64,000 nt of DNA from Sordaria brevicollis (Eukaryota > Ascomycota > Sordariomycetes > Sordariales > Sordariaceae), in NCBI GenBank assembly GCA_033439795.1, contig JAUTDP010000005.1, positions 1,145,001 to 1,209,000 on the forward strand. Reading direction: 5' to 3'. Below are positions 22,870 to 36,833 of the stretch, piece by piece (position 1 is the stretch's first letter; each line of letters starts with the position of its first letter). A program made the position numbers and the translations under genes. The notes beneath the pieces were generated by a model, which saw only the letters and a list, made by a program, of their open reading frames with translations, did not search any database and had not been told where the DNA came from.

Positions 22870-25800
22870 ATATTCTTATTATTTTATATATATATTAGAT
22901 TGTATAAAGATTATTATATTATTTTAGTAAATAGCGGTTACTTTATTTACGCCTTTTTAAATTCTTTATTTATAAAAAAGAATAACTTCCTGCGTTTTAA
23001 ATTTTTACGATTAAAGAAATTGGTCCTTATTAATAAAATTGTTAAAAGTATTATTTTTAAGGCAATCCTAGTCCGATTCCGTATTCATTTTTATACGGAA
23101 ATCATTACTTTCTTCGTTTATAATATTTCTAAGAATTACCCTATTATTTTTAATTTTTTATAAATATAATATTATCGATTTAAAATTAATTATAATAATT
23201 GTACCGTCCGTTTTATTTAATATTGCGGTTACTATTTCCCTTTAAATTTCCTTAATAAATAAATTATTATATTTAAAAGTTTTATTAATTACGTTACGGT
23301 AGTAATTATTTGTTTACTATTATAATTAAATACCCCGATTTTAATTCCGCCGCCGCTTCCGCTCCTTAAATCCCCTAAAATAATTTTATAACCGGAGCCC
23401 GCTTTTTAAATTACTTTGTAAATAATATTAATCTTTAAGCTATTACCCTCTTTCCTAACCCTTAAGAAGAAATTTACCCCAATTCCTTCCCTAATCCTTA
23501 AGGTTAAATAATATAATAATTTTTTACGCTATATTAATAACCCTATAAAGGTTTTAATTATTAATTGAGTTGGAATTAAGGTATAGGGAATTTTTAATAT
23601 AATTACCCTTTTTATTAAAATTAAGAGCTTTATAATTTACGAACTATATATTTATTTAAATAGCCGCTGTATTTTTATTAGAAAAATACGCCCGATATAA
23701 TCATAATGTTTTATACGTATTAATAACGCGTTTAATATAACCGATATTAAAAAATTTAACGCTATTATATTTAATTATATATATAAGAAGTAAAACTTTA
23801 AACCCCTAATTACTAACTATATTACGTTAGAATAGCTATTTATAATTTTAGAATTAATGAACGTCGAAAAATTAATAGAAAATATAATAAATAATATTAT
23901 AAATGATAAAAGGGAATAATATAAATATTTTTTACCGCCGTCTATCTATCCGTTTGTTAATATAATAGTTAATATTACCAATTCTAATAAAAATAAGGAA
24001 ATTGCCGCTTTAATAAAAGTATTAAATTTAATAGGGGATTTTAACCGGAATATTTCCATATATGAAAAGGTCTTTAAATAAATTTATATTATTAAAATTA
24101 TTGAAGAGGACGTAAAAATTTTCTTAAAGAAGAATAATAAACTTATTAAATCCAACGACGAAATTAGGGTTAAGGTTCTAATTAAATACTATAAAAATAT
24201 TGAGGCTTTCCTTCCCCGCTTAGTAGAAGAAATCCCGCCGTATTACGCTTATAATTATAAAATCGAATTATTATTAGGATAATAGCCGCTTAATATAAAG
24301 CTCTAACGTATTACGCCTATTAAAGCGGTTGTAATTAAAAAATAGATTAATATTAATTTCTAAAAGAAATTTACCGGCCTTCTTAATCCGCCGTTATAGC
24401 CTTTATCCTCTTCGTTAAAAAACCTAACGGCGGAGTCTATATTTACGTTAATTATTATAATATTAATAACGTTATTATAAAATCCCGCTACCTATTACTA
24501 TTAATTAAGAAAATATTTAATGCTATTTATCAAAAATCTTTATTAAATTCGACGTTATTATTACGTTTAATTATATTTGGATTAAAGAGGGATACGAATA
24601 ATTTATAATATTTATTACCCGTTTCGGCCTTTTCGAATTAATAATTTATTTATTTAATTTATAGGGCGTATTAAAGACGTTTTAAAATTATATTAACGAT
24701 ATACTTTATAATATTTTAAATATTTATATTACCGTTTATTTAAATAATATTTTAATATATTCCGATAACGAAAAAGATTACGTCTATTATACTACGGAAG
24801 TTTTAAATTATATAATTAAAATAAGCCTCTAATTTAACGTCGATAAATACGAATTTTATATTATTTATATAAAATATTTCAATTTGATTATTATACCGGG
24901 TAATTTCGAAATAAATTTTGAAAAAGTAATTATTATTACCGTTTAAGAGGCTCTAAGGTCTAAATATTCCCTCTAATAGTTTTTCGGTTTTATAAACTTC
25001 TATCGACGGTTTATTAAATATTTTTCTATTATAGTAAGTCCGTTATACGAATTTACGAAGAAGGATATTAATAAAATTATTTAATAATAAATTAAATAGT
25101 ATTAAAAGTTATTCAATACCCTTAAAAAAATATTTATAATAAATTTAATATTATATATTTAAAATTAATTTAAATAAATAATTATTAAAATAAACGTTTC
25201 TAATTAGGTATACGGCGGTATTTTTTTATAATATAACGATAAAGGCGTTTTACGCTTAATTATTTACTTTAATTAACGTTATATAACGGCCGAAAGTAAT
25301 TACAATATTTATAATAAAGAATTATTCGCTATTATTAAAGTATTAGAAAAATAGAAGTTAAAATTCGAAGGTATTTAATAGCCTTTCGAAATATTAACGG
25401 ATTATAAAACTTTAAAAATATTTACTATTAATAAATAATTCTTTTTTTAGTATATATAATAGTCCTAATTCTTATTATAATTTAATTTTATAATTAAATA
25501 TTAATTAAATTCCTTCTAAATCCGATTTAACGCCCTTAACCGTAAATTAGAGAATATCCCTTATAAAGGAAACGATCGCCTATTCGCCCGTAATAAAATA
25601 TTTCTCGATTAAAATATATTCGTTAATAAAGTTTAAATATTAAATGACGTAAAAGCGGAAGCGGATTCCGAAATTAACGTAAATACGTACTATTTTTATA
25701 ATTTGGAAGTTTTTAACGAAAAGTCCGTAAATAATTTTATTACCGAATTTTATAAAAAATTTATTTTCTTCGCAAATTTTCTAACCTATTTTTAAAATTT

Positions 25801-27050
25801 TAAATATTGCGTTTAATTTAAAGAAATACGAAAATAAATAATAAAAACTATATTTATAAAATATTAAATAATATAAAGGCGAGCCTATTATTATAACGCT
25901 ATTATTATTAATTTAAAGGATATAGAGTTATAATTCTAATTAATTTATTATATTTATAACGCCCCTTCTATTAATTACTTAAATCGCGAAAAAATTCTCT
26001 ACTTATTATTTCGTTTATATTTTTAATGAAAAATATATTAATCGGTTCGTATTTATTATAAAGTATACTTTTAATACGTTAAGATTAAACCGTTACGTTA
26101 TTCCTTCTATAAATTATTAAAATTATTAAACGTCCTTTTTATTATTTAGAAAGAAATTTTTATTAATTATATTACCCCTTTTACTTTATATTTACGCCGC
26201 GGCTAAAAACTTAAATACGTTATTATAATAATTAATTATTTTATTAAAATTTATTATTATATCCCTTACGAAATTTTTATTACCGAAGAATTAACCGAAC
26301 GTTTTATCGAATAGGTATATAATCTATATAACCTCCCCGATTCTATTATTTCCAACCGTAATATTTAATTTATTTTAATATACTAATACGCTTTATTAAT
26401 ATAATTAAAAATTATATTAAAACTATCCTCTATTTTTTATTTAATAACGAATAATTAAATTAAATATATTAATGTAAAAATAAAACGGTATTTAAAAATA
26501 TATATTATTTAGGTATAAAATAATTGGGTTAATTAATTACTATTTGCGGAATTCGCTAATAATAATTAAATTTCTAAAATAATTAACGTTTCCCCCTTCT
26601 TTATTAATTATAATTTTAACCCTTATATAAGCGTTAAATTAATAGTACCTTATCCCCCCGAAATTTTAGTAATATAATAAAAAGAATATTTTAAAGCCTA
26701 TAAAATCGTTAATCGTTTTAAAGAAATATTCGATTATATTATAATAAACGTTCGAAAAGTTTAATAACGTTATAAAAATAATATTAATACCTAACGGTCG
26801 AATACCCCGGTATATAAACCGGGAAATTAAATTTTATTCGATATTATTAATTTCGATTTTAACCGCCCTTATATTAAATTAATATTATTTTTCGAAGGAC
26901 CTTTTACAATTATTAATACCGGTACTTATATTATTATATTCGAATTCCCTAATAATATAAAATATAATTCTACTTTTTATATTAATAAAATTAAACGTTA
27001 ATTAAATAATAGGTTATTAAAATAATTATAATTAAATAAAAATATATAAA
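22870..27050 (+). pseudogene. Pol remnant of gypsy A (protease, RT, RNase H, integrase)
   Basis: The protease site reads ILVNSGYF at ~22918 (family: DSG). The reverse transcriptase reads FVKKPNGGVYIYVNY at ~24408 and YLNNILIYSDN at ~24738, where YLDD is the family's catalytic motif, so both aspartates are mutated to Asn. The RNase H region reads ILTDYKTLKIFTI at ~25393. The integrase core reads PDSIISNRNI at ~26330, and the C-terminal part has FEGPFTI at ~26890. The order protease-RT-RNaseH-integrase identifies Ty3/gypsy. An 87-codon open piece at 22900-23163 is the protease and its linker. Stops and active-site losses make it non-functional. Confidence 0.85.
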
Positions 27051-27422
27051 TAAATTACGGTCGGACTTTAAAGCGTACTAATAATAATATAGAGTAAATT
27101 AAATAAAAATGTATTAAAATTAATGATTATAGGAAGGAGGGCCGATTTTAGGAGTATTATATTATTTGAAGCGGAGCTTCAACATTGAGAAGTGTTGAAA
27201 AAACACGGAGCAAAGCGTTGAGCGTAGCTTCTTCTATAATACGGTAACCCCCCTGTCAATAATCCCTGTAAATAGCCACGAGGTTTACCCGCGATTTCGC
27301 GACCTGCAATTGGCTGAAAAAAATTCTCGAGTTGGAATTGGCTAAATAAGACCCCCTATCCCTGTCCGCCAAGCTCGCTTAGGGCTTGGCATTTGAAAGT
27401 GGGTCCTATCAAGATAAAGTGG

Positions 27423-27540
27423 GTACTAAAATAATGAGTAAGCTGAGACGAGTACAATGGTACCACTCACGTGACCGTAGCTAGCCTGCCGGCCGAGAAA
27501 AACGGCTTTGAAAAAATTTGACGGATATATAGAAAAAATC
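27423..27540 (+). repeat. 118 bp direct repeat, copy 1
   Basis: Contains AATAATGAGTAAGC, CACTCACGTGACCGTA, CTAGCCTGCCGGCCGAG and AAAACGGCTTTGAAAAAAT, in the same order as copy 2 at 27584-27700. The copies differ by a handful of substitutions. Confidence 0.9.
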
Positions 27541-27583
27541 TAAAAGGCTTATCAATAAGGGTAAGGATATAGATAGAAAAAAT

Positions 27584-27700
27584 AGGTATCAAAATAATGA
27601 GTAAGCCGAAACGAGTAGATTGGTACTACTCACGTGACCGTAACTAGCCTGCCGGCCGAGAAAAACGGCTTTGAAAAAATCTAACGGATATATAAAAAAA
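27584..27700 (+). repeat. 118 bp direct repeat, copy 2
   Basis: Second copy of 27423-27540, separated from it by ~43 bp of AT-rich sequence. Confidence 0.9.
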
Positions 27701-27731
27701 AAAAAAATTCTATTTTCAAAAAAAAACGTCG

Positions 27732-27790
27732 TAGCTAACCTAGCAAATATACGGTTATAATATATACCCTTTGGCGGTCGGTTCGATTCC
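27732..27790 (+). promoter_or_regulatory. Probable RNA polymerase III internal promoter (degenerate A box, perfect B box)
   Basis: GGTTCGATTCC at 27780-27790 matches the pol III B-box/tRNA T-loop consensus exactly. TAGCTAACCTAG at 27732 fits an A box loosely at a suitable distance. No acceptor stem pairs across it, so it is not a tRNA gene; a tRNA-derived SINE head is the more likely reading. Confidence 0.5.
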
Positions 27791-28015
27791 CGGCCGGAGT
27801 AAAAATAAAATCTTTTTAATAATATTTAAATAGTAAAATGAAAAATAATAAATAAATAAATAAAAATAAATAAATAAATATTAATTAATAAAATAATCAT
27901 AATGAATAAATAAAATAATAATTAATAATTAAATAATGAAAAATAAATAAATAATAATAAATAAAAAAAACATTAATAAATGAAAAAAGAAGAATAAATA
28001 AAAAAATAAATAAAT

Positions 28016-28126
<111 letters not shown>

Positions 28127-28629
28127 CGTAGAAAAAATATATTAAAAATATAATAAGAAATATAGGAAGTAAATGTTAAGCTCCGCTTCAAGTAAATTTC
28201 TGCCCACCCGTATAAAATTTGCCGAAGGCAAATTTTGCGGGGGTACGGGGGCGGCAGCCCTCGTATAAATATCCCCTTACGCCCCTAATTAGTAATTAAA
28301 GAATAACGTTTCAATATATTTAAAATATATACGCCGATTTTACGAAGAAAATTTAAATGCCCTAATATTATTATAATAATTCGAAGAAAAGAGGAAGCAG
28401 AGGAAGTAAAAAGTATAAGAAGCTTAAAAAGCGGGGGGAATACGGGAGGATATAATTACAGCGCCGGAAGAGGCCCCGGAAACGGAGATAGAAATATAAT
28501 AGGAAGAATATAGTAAAAGGAAGAAGTTACTACGTTTAAAAATAACGGCTATAAAAACTTTTTTAATAAAGATTTTAATTATTTTATATAATAATAATTA
28601 ATTATATAATTTCTTTTAAAGGGAAATAA

Positions 28630-28936
28630 TCTTATAAACTTAACCGTAATTATATATAATTAATATATTACTATTACGTACTTATACTCGTATAATAGTC
28701 GCTTCCTAAGATATACTACTATATTCGGAATAATCCTACCCGTACGGGATATTACGTTACTACTTACCGCCTATACGGTTAGGGTTACTTAACCGCGCGT
28801 AATTAGTGCGTTCCTATCGCGCCCTATAAAGGGCGGGCCTCCTACGTACACTTTCTTCCTTTTCCTTTTTCTTCCTCTATATAATTATATATATTTATAT
28901 TTACCACCTACTTTTGCGTTGACTATCCCTATAATA
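28630..28936 (+). repeat. 3' LTR of gypsy A (307 bp)
   Basis: Aligns with 20627-20933 over its whole length. It is followed by the target duplication CCCGA at 28937-28941. RIP differs by region: the first half is more mutated than the 5' copy, and the last ~30 bases less so. Confidence 0.9.
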
Positions 28937-28941
28937 CCCGA
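28937..28941. repeat. Target site duplication of gypsy A (right)
   Basis: CCCGA, identical to 20622-20626. Confidence 0.85.
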
Positions 28942-29399
28942 AATTTTCATTATTAAAATTTATCCGTAAAAAAAACGAAATAACGAAGAATAAAAATTCC
29001 TTATAATAGAAATTGCAATTATAAAAGCGGCCGAAACCCTTTACGAAAATTTCCTCTTATAAAAAGGGGGTACGTACGTTTATAAACCTTTCTCCTCTTT
29101 AATTAACGTTTAATAATATTATATTTATTAAAGTATAGGATATTTAAGGAAATTTTATTATAATATTAACGTTTATAAATAATATAATAAAATTAAATAT
29201 AATAAAGATCGTTTTAATAAGGCGAATTATTTATTTAACGAAAATAAATTATTAATTTTTTATATTTTATATAAAAAATATAAATATTATACCTTTTTTA
29301 AAAAAGAGTATTTTGTTTTTAAAAAGGAGATTACGAAGGTTATTAAAATATAAGCGGAAAAGTTATATTTATTCGTATATAGGAAAGACCTTATAAAAA

Positions 29400-32300
29400 G
29401 TATTATATTAAAGCCGATAATAATAATCGAAAATAACGGGGATATCGAAATTCTAAATGCTCCTCCCCCCGTCCGTACCCTTATTATTCGCGAAGGGGAA
29501 TTTAAAAGCGGAATTAAAAGCCGCTTTTATAAGAAGATTAAATTATTTATTAAATTGAAATTAATAATTAAAGGCTTAATAAACGTATGAACGAATTTTT
29601 AAAATTCTAATAAACGGAATAATACCGGTACGATTGCTATTATTAAACCGATTACTTAGAAAGAAATAATACCCGTTCCTATTTCTATTGAGGGATTAAA
29701 AATTTTTCTATTGTAGGGTAATTAATAATCTATTTAAAAATATTTTATTAAAATATAAAGAAATTGTACGAAAGAAGGAAATTATTATTCGAATAGGAGG
29801 AAATTTATAACGTTATAGCAATTTAAAAACCGGGTAAAAATTTAAACGAGGATATTTATTACCCGAAAGGCAGTGAATATATTAGGGTAAATTATTGAAA
29901 AAAAGGTAGGGTAATAATATACGTAAATAAAAAATAAAATTTTAAAGACTTAAATTTCTATTTCGGAAAAGATTAGGCCGTAATAATATTTAAATAATTA
30001 AAGGAATTTTTAACCGTTTATTCGATTTATTCCCTTATTAAAATATATAAAATACCGGAATATAAATAGGGGATTTCCTTCTTCGAATTCCTCGAAGAAA
30101 ACCCCCTAATAAAATATTAAATCGTAACCGTTAGGGATTTTAATTTCTATTATCCTAATTAGGATATAAAAAATAGGATTAACCTAAGAATTAAAAAACT
30201 CTTTACGTAAATATAGTAATAATATATATAATTTATTACCTTTCGTAGAAAATTAATATACTTAAATAATATAATATAAAGCGAAAGGGATAAAATAATC
30301 GACTACGTATAAATATTACTGGGGGTTAAAGCCAAATATTAAAGGGCGTAAAGGTATAAATAAATTAATTCCAATTATTACCCTTAAAAAATCTAAATTT
30401 ACGCTAAAAGAACGAATAAGAAAGCGGAAATTAAAGGAAACTATAATTAAAATTTAATAAATATAAAAAAGGTACGAAAAGCGGTAATATAATAAATCTT
30501 AATTCCGGAATAGATTAAAATAATAGAAAATTTAGAATTTACTTTTAATAAATTCGATAGGGAATTTATAAATATAATTAAAGAATTCGTCCCGTATTAG
30601 AAGAAAGGTTGAGGGAAATAAGCGAAATAATAAATATTAGAATATGAAGAGGTAATAAAGGAAGCGAAATAAAAATAATAGAAATAATATAGGGAAAAAA
30701 TGCCTTTAAATTGGGCGGAATTCGTAAAGGTATTTATAAAGAAAAGGAAGGTTGATGCGAAAATTTAACGAATAATATAAAAAAAAGGCGTTAAAAAGGC
30801 GTCGAAAAATATAAATAAATTCTAATCCCTTAAATAATAAACCTAGATTCGGAATTATTTACTAATAAACCCGTTTAAATTATTAACCCTTAAAATATAT
30901 AAAGGCGTAATAAAAACCGATAATTATGGTAATAAAATAAATATTCTTATTAATCGTTTTTTTCCTAAAAGTAAATATTTTAATAAATTATTTACCCGAT
31001 TAAATTCTTCCCCCTAAAAATAGTAACCCGTTATTTATTAATAATTTAATTATTAAAGAGGATATTTAAACCGTTTTATTTTAGATAATTCCGAATAAAG
31101 CGTTGGGTATTGATTAATATTCGAATAAATTTTTAAAAATATATAAAAAATTATTCTAGAAGGCAATAATTATATTTATAACCGTTAATTTTTAATTAAA
31201 ATATTTCCTATAATAATTTAAGAATGTTAAAATAATTATTCTTAAAAAATTAAAGAAGACCGCCGTATAATAATAATTCGCGGGCGTATAGAAATTAATA
31301 TTATTATTAAATAACGTCGGGAAAATCTTTAAAGCGTTCGTTATGAAAAAATTTATTTAAACCGTAAAAGAATTTAATTTCATACCTAAGGGTTAAATAA
31401 ATAATTAAATAAACTATTTTACTCAATTCGCTATCCGTATTATTATAGACGTTATTTATATAATATAAAAGCTCGGAGCCGTTATATCGTTAATATTCTT
31501 TAATTTAAAAAGCGTATTTAATAGAATTAATTATAAATAGTTTTTATATATTTTATAAGAAATATAGTTCCTATAATAAATTTTAATATAAGTAACGAAT
31601 TTTATAGACGAAAAAAGAGGCTCCATTTTCTTCGATAACGAAATATTTACCCCTTACGTAATGAAAATTAAAATATTTTAAAACTCCCCCCTTTCCCTAA
31701 TTTTTTTTATCCTTTTTATTACCCCGCTATACCGTAAATTAATTATAGTTAAAAATATAATTATAGTCGGTTTCGCCAATAATCTTAATATTATCGCTAT
31801 AATTAAAATTATTGAAAAGAATTATAAAATATTTTAAATAATATAGAAGATTTATTCTAAATAAGTAAAGGAAAAGGGTATAGAATTCGAAGCGAATAAA
31901 ACGGAATTAATATATTTTACGCGAATAAAAATATTAAGAATAAATATTCTCTAATTCGGAAACGTTATATTTTAACCGATAAAATTGATAAGATTTTTAA
32001 ACGTTTAATTAAATTATAAATTTAATTATAGGGCGTACGTGGAAATTATTAAAAAGAAAATAAAAATTTAAATAAATATATTAACCTAATTAATTATAAA
32101 AATTTAAAATTATTTATTTATTCGTACGAAGGAAATATATATTAAAAATATTCGAAGTACGATCGTATATAGAATTTTAACTTTTTACTAATTAACGGAA
32201 ATAAATAATAAATTAAGGGGGATAATAATTGGCCTAATTAAATATTAAATTAAGTATTTAAAAATTATCGCCGGGGCGTATAAAGCCACGCCGATTAGGA

Positions 32301-33150
32301 ACTTCGAAATGGAAACTTTTTACCCGCTATTCGACTTTTATTTTAATAAAAAGGTATAAACCTTTAAAAAAAGGTTCGTTTATATAAATTAAATTAAATT
32401 CGTTAAAAGGATAATAATTTAAATAATTAATTATATTTAAATAAAGAGAACGAAAAGTCGATTATTTACTAATAAATTAAAGAATAATACTATTAAAGCG
32501 AAATAAACGGAGGAATAAGTACCGACGGAAAAACTTTTAATAATTATAATAGGATTAACTCTGATAAATACGTTTATTTAATTACTATAATTATAAAAAC
32601 CTTTAACGTTTAATTAAGAATAATAGTTAAAGGACGTAATAAAGAGGGAATAAATATTATATTATAATTATTAATTAGCGGTAGCGGTAATTAAATCAAA
32701 ACGGCGGTACGAATTTATTATAACCGATTTTAACCTTAAATTTAATAATACTATAATTTAATAGTATATAATCGATTAAAAAAAGAAGAAACGGAAAAAA
32801 TATTAACCTTTAAAAGAAGCGGACGAATATTACCCGTTATTAAAAGTAAAGAATTTATTCTTCGTTTAAATTAGGACGGAAATAATCGGCCTACGAATTT
32901 TCTTTTTTTAGAAGAAGGTTCCCAAAATCGATACCTTTATTTACTTTTACGGAACGGGGAAGAAAATATTCGCCTATATTATATTTAATTATTTTTAAAT
33001 GATAAATATATAATTTATAGAAACCGGCTAGCCGTAAACGAAGGAATGATTTTAAACCTATTTAAATAATAGAATTAAAGCCGAAAAGATCTTATTATAG
33101 GTTTTCCGATTAAATAAATTAAATAAATATTATTTAATAATCGAATTAAA
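29400..33150 (+). pseudogene. LINE ORF2 remnant (endonuclease and reverse transcriptase, Tad1-like)
   Basis: At ~30127 the frame reads VRDFNFYYPN, matching the GDFN.HHP.W block of APE-type LINE endonucleases. Reverse transcriptase blocks follow in order: GIDQYSNKFLK (~31110), VGKIFKAFVMKKF (~31318), NSPLSLIFFILFITPL (~31683) and VGFANNLNIIA (~31767), where the family has F/YADD, so the catalytic aspartates are mutated. The SPLSPILF-type block with TPL after it is typical of fungal Tad1 elements. Downstream coding-like sequence to ~33150 may hold an RNase H domain, but I could not assign its motifs. Numerous TAA/TAG codons interrupt the frame. Confidence 0.75.
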
Positions 33151-33476
33151 AGAGGAATAGCGAATAGAATTCGCCCGCTACTTTTAATTATTTTTCTTTT
33201 CTTTCCTTTATATTTTATTCATTTTGTATTAAAATATTAGAAAAAAGAATAATTCTATTAATATCAGCCGGAAACGACGTATAACGGCCTAATTAATTAA
33301 TTACGTTAATTTTTGTAAGTTATTAAATTTTTAAGTAATTCGGTCTATTTAATTAATATATTATTTTAATGGTCGAATTTACGAAAATACTCTTAAAGAA
33401 TATTAAATATAATATAGTATTAATTATTTTAATTATTTCTGTTACCGGATATGTACGATTAGATATATAGTAGGGT

Positions 33477-33750
33477 GCTGGGTTGGGTTGCCTACCCGGT
33501 GCCGCGGCCATGGCCAGGGTCGCATGTAGACCTGCCAGCCGGCACGGTGTGGCCGGCGGGCCGGAAACGGGAGGGGTCCACCCTGAATTGCATGGAGTGG
33601 ATCCTACGCGTCGCGGTCCTTAAAAGGATCCTTCGCGTCGCGGCCTGCGGCCCTTTTCCTTTCTTCTACATCTCGCTTTCTTACTTTAATATTATTGATT
33701 GTTCATTAAGGATATTTGGAGTTCTGAGCAAACCCTGACTACCGTAACAA
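33477..33750. repeat. GC-rich, non-RIP island; possible solo or 5' LTR remnant
   Basis: Abrupt 0.27 kb island of high GC between RIP-mutated sequences. It begins TGCTGGGTTGGG and ends near CTGACTACCGTAACA, reminiscent of LTR ends. It contains a short internal tandem (GGATCCT.CGCGTCGCGG twice, ~33599-33640) and a pyrimidine-rich stretch. No second copy occurs in the window, so an LTR identity is only a guess. The 87-codon open frame across it (33475-33738) shows no domain. Confidence 0.35.
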
Positions 33751-33975
33751 TTTCTAAAAGGGAAGCGAACGGGATTAACCGGGGTATTAAAATTTATTAA
33801 GGAATTATTATAATTTAAAATAAGGAAACGTTTATTATTATAATTTATAAAGAGTTTACTATTATAATTAGTAAGAATATTACCGTTACCGTTAGCGGGA
33901 AAACTATATTACTATTAATAAGGAAATTACTATTATAAAATAGAATATTATTATTAATATATAATATTTCGCAAT
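33751..33975. other. AT-rich fragment between GC island and gypsy C
   Basis: RIP-like sequence with no recognisable feature; it is cut off by the 5' LTR of gypsy C. Confidence 0.4.
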
Positions 33976-34261
33976 TATTATAGGATTATACTTATACTAT
34001 ACCCGGTATACGCACTAACTACTTATATAGGTGCTTAGATCCTTAACGACTATTCCCGACTATAATACGCATACTATAACTCGATATAGTCCAGATCTAG
34101 TTATTTATAGTTACGTATAGTATTACGTAGGTACGTATAAATTAAGGTATAAACTCGCGCCTATATATTTAATCCTCCGTATATACTTTTCCTTTCCCTT
34201 CCTTCGTATAATAATATATATTTTATTATATACTTAACGGTATTAACGCTATCCCTTAATA
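33976..34261 (+). repeat. 5' LTR of gypsy C (286 bp), strongly RIP-mutated
   Basis: Matches the reverse complement of 63712-64000 along its length (CTATACCCGGTATACGCACTAAC, AGATCTAGTTA, CTTCCCTTCCTTCG and others), with differences that are nearly all C/T or G/A. The mutated state is in this copy. It is followed by a gag remnant on the plus strand. Confidence 0.85.
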
Positions 34262-34299
34262 ATTTATTATACCTTTTTTAACACTACGCGCGTAATTTT

Positions 34300-36280
34300 C
34301 GAAGAAGATTAATTGTTAATTATATTAATTAATATTAAAATTCGTTTTCCTAGCGGCTAACGTTTTAATAATAGCCCTATAATTAATTCGAATTAAATAA
34401 TTATTAAAATAAATACTATTATTACGGTCGCTCGTACTCTCTTTTCCTTTATACCTATTAAAATATATTAATTTAAGCGATTAATATCCGATTGAATCCT
34501 TATTATAATTATTAATACCTTTATTACAATTATTATATTTTTTGAAATTAAAAACGTTAATCTTCGTAATATCGAATTTTAGGATTAATTCACCGACGCT
34601 ATTTACGTATTTAATAATAATTTTATTATTATCCCGGTTTTTATTATTTAAATTTTTAATTTAAATAATTACCCTACGTTCCTAACCGCCGTTTATATAT
34701 TTACCCGCCTTACGTAATTTAACGTTATTTCTATTGCCGCCGAACTCTAAAATATTAAAGAAGACCTTTAATAATCCGAAGACGAGAATAATTAATTATA
34801 TTAAAATTTCGATTAATTCCGTATTATAATTTAAAATAAGGATTAATATAATTCTTAATATTAATTTCGCGATTTTTAAAATTAATTATACCCTTTAACT
34901 TTCGGACGCCGCTATTAAATAATAAATTTAATATAATATTTATAAATAAGCTTTTATTAACGCCGCCTCCTAATATAATAATATTATTAATAATTTTTAA
35001 ATCCGTTTAATTGCCCTTTAATAAAATTTATCCGATATTTAAAAACGTAATTTTAATTTTAAAATTAATTCCTATAATATAATTAAATATAAAATAATTA
35101 AATATTAAAAAATAATTAATAATTTTCGTTAACGTTTATTTAAACCTACCGACCCCGTATTTATACCCCTACCCGACGATAATAATAATAATAATTTTAA
35201 TTTTAATAATTCCGAATCCGAATTTAATAATATAATTATTAACGACCCGGTCGGAAGTAACGGCGGTAGTAATTATAAATCGGTATTATATATCGTCGTC
35301 TCCCCCGCTTTCGATAATATTAATAAAATTCTTAAGAAAATTACTAAATTTCGTTAATAGTGCGTTAATATTTTATTTACTTTTAAGGATAAACCTTCTA
35401 CTTTTAAAATTAAAAATATTAAATTTTTTTTAATTTTCTATGCCCTTCGTAATGAATTTTAAAAAGTAATCGAACCCGAATTTGTTAAAATTTTATTTAA
35501 TAAACCGGTTAAATAATTTACCGCCTTCAATTTATTTAAATAAATAATTAATAAATATAATAACGTCGATATTATAATTTAAATTCGTTATAAATTCGAA
35601 GATTTAAAAATAAATAAAATAAAATAATTTAACTTGAAAGATAAATTCGTTATTATTATCGAATATTATTAATTTAACAATAATATAAAAATTTATTACT
35701 TTCGTTAACGTTTAACCGATTACCTCCGTAACGCTATTGCTTTATAGCGCCCTTAGCCTAAAAATAATAAATTCGACGAATAATTTAAAATAACCTATAA
35801 TTTTACTAAATAATTCGAATAAAAAAATTAATATAATAAAATCGCTAATCCCTATTATAAATTTAATATTAATAACCCCGCTACCGGCTTTAATTCCACT
35901 TTTAATAATATAAACGGTTCCGCTCCCGAATTTATTATTAACGAGGGTAATACTACTATAAATTTTAATTCTATATCCGTTTCCGACGTTTAAATTTCCT
36001 ATATAATTAATAACAATATATTTCAATACCGTATAAAGATTAATATTTATACCCGCTATAATTATAAAGGTTATTTTTCTATTGAATATAAGGGTTGTAT
36101 TTAATTTAAGAAGGAGGTACCCGAACGTAAATTACGTAAGGAATGAGAGAAGGAAAAGAAAGAGAAGAAAAATAAAAAAGAGAAGGAGAAAAATAATAAT
36201 AATAACGGTAATTAATAATAACGCCCCGCTTAAAGTTAATATAAATATAATTAATATAAATATTATAACGTTAACGTTAT
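34300..36280 (+). pseudogene. Gag remnant of gypsy C with mutated zinc knuckle
   Basis: Long plus-strand coding remnant. Near its end, at ~36055-36105, it reads NYKGYFSIEYKG followed by a basic tail (KKEVPERKLRK and a Lys/Glu/Arg-rich run to ~36190). This is the spacing of a retroviral-type CCHC knuckle in which TGC/TGT codons became TAT (Tyr). Asn-rich runs (for example at ~35180-35220) come from AAT repeats. It cannot be expressed as read. Confidence 0.7.
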
Positions 36281-36559
36281 AAATATTCCCGCTCTTAATA
36301 CTCCGGCTCTTAATTACTTTATATTATAATAGTAGCCTATTTATTACCCTACCTTTATATACCTTTACGGCTTTATAAGCCCGGTTATAGGTAACGAAAA
36401 CGGTTTTATTAATAATTAAAAAAATATATAGCTTCCTATTTAAATTATAATTGGAGGTTAACGTTTATTAAATATAAATAAGGAGGAGGATAATTAAAGA
36501 GTATTTTTATAATTAAATTTGAAATTATTAAAATTAATAAATCTTTTATAAATAACCGT

Positions 36560-36833
36560 TATAAATATTTTAATTCATTAAATCTTTTTATCTATTTATT
36601 TTATAAACCGTATAAAATATATTATATTATATTCGTTAATAGCGGTTATACCGCTCTAGGATTTATTAACCGTCGTTTTATTTTATATAATAATTTTCTA
36701 ATTTTTAAATTTTAATTTTTCAATTCTTATATTTCGTTAATAATTAAACGAAAGGGAATATTATACATTTTAATCGTTTAATTATAAATACCGGCGTATA
36801 CTTAATTTCTCATAATAAGCGTTTATCTAAAAG
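36560..36833 (+). pseudogene. Protease start of gypsy C pol, truncated by insertion
   Basis: At ~36634 the frame reads IFVNSGYTALGFINRRF, the position of the retropepsin DSG motif followed by its flap-side sequence, mutated Asp to Asn. The frame is lost at ~36830 where the large unit starts. Confidence 0.6.

Larger units (their letters stand above)
33976..36833 (+). mobile_element. Ty3/gypsy retrotransposon C, 5' portion (LTR, gag, protease), interrupted
   Basis: 5' LTR, gag with zinc knuckle and the start of pol, broken off at ~36833 where the large repeat-bracketed unit begins. A protease-to-RT linker in the right context resumes at 63216-63711. No 3' LTR in the same orientation is present in the window. 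Confidence 0.7.

Noticed and set aside
27725..27800. tRNA gene
   Set aside because: The T-loop/B box is perfect, but the acceptor arms do not pair and the anticodon arm is poor; kept only as a pol III promoter-like site.
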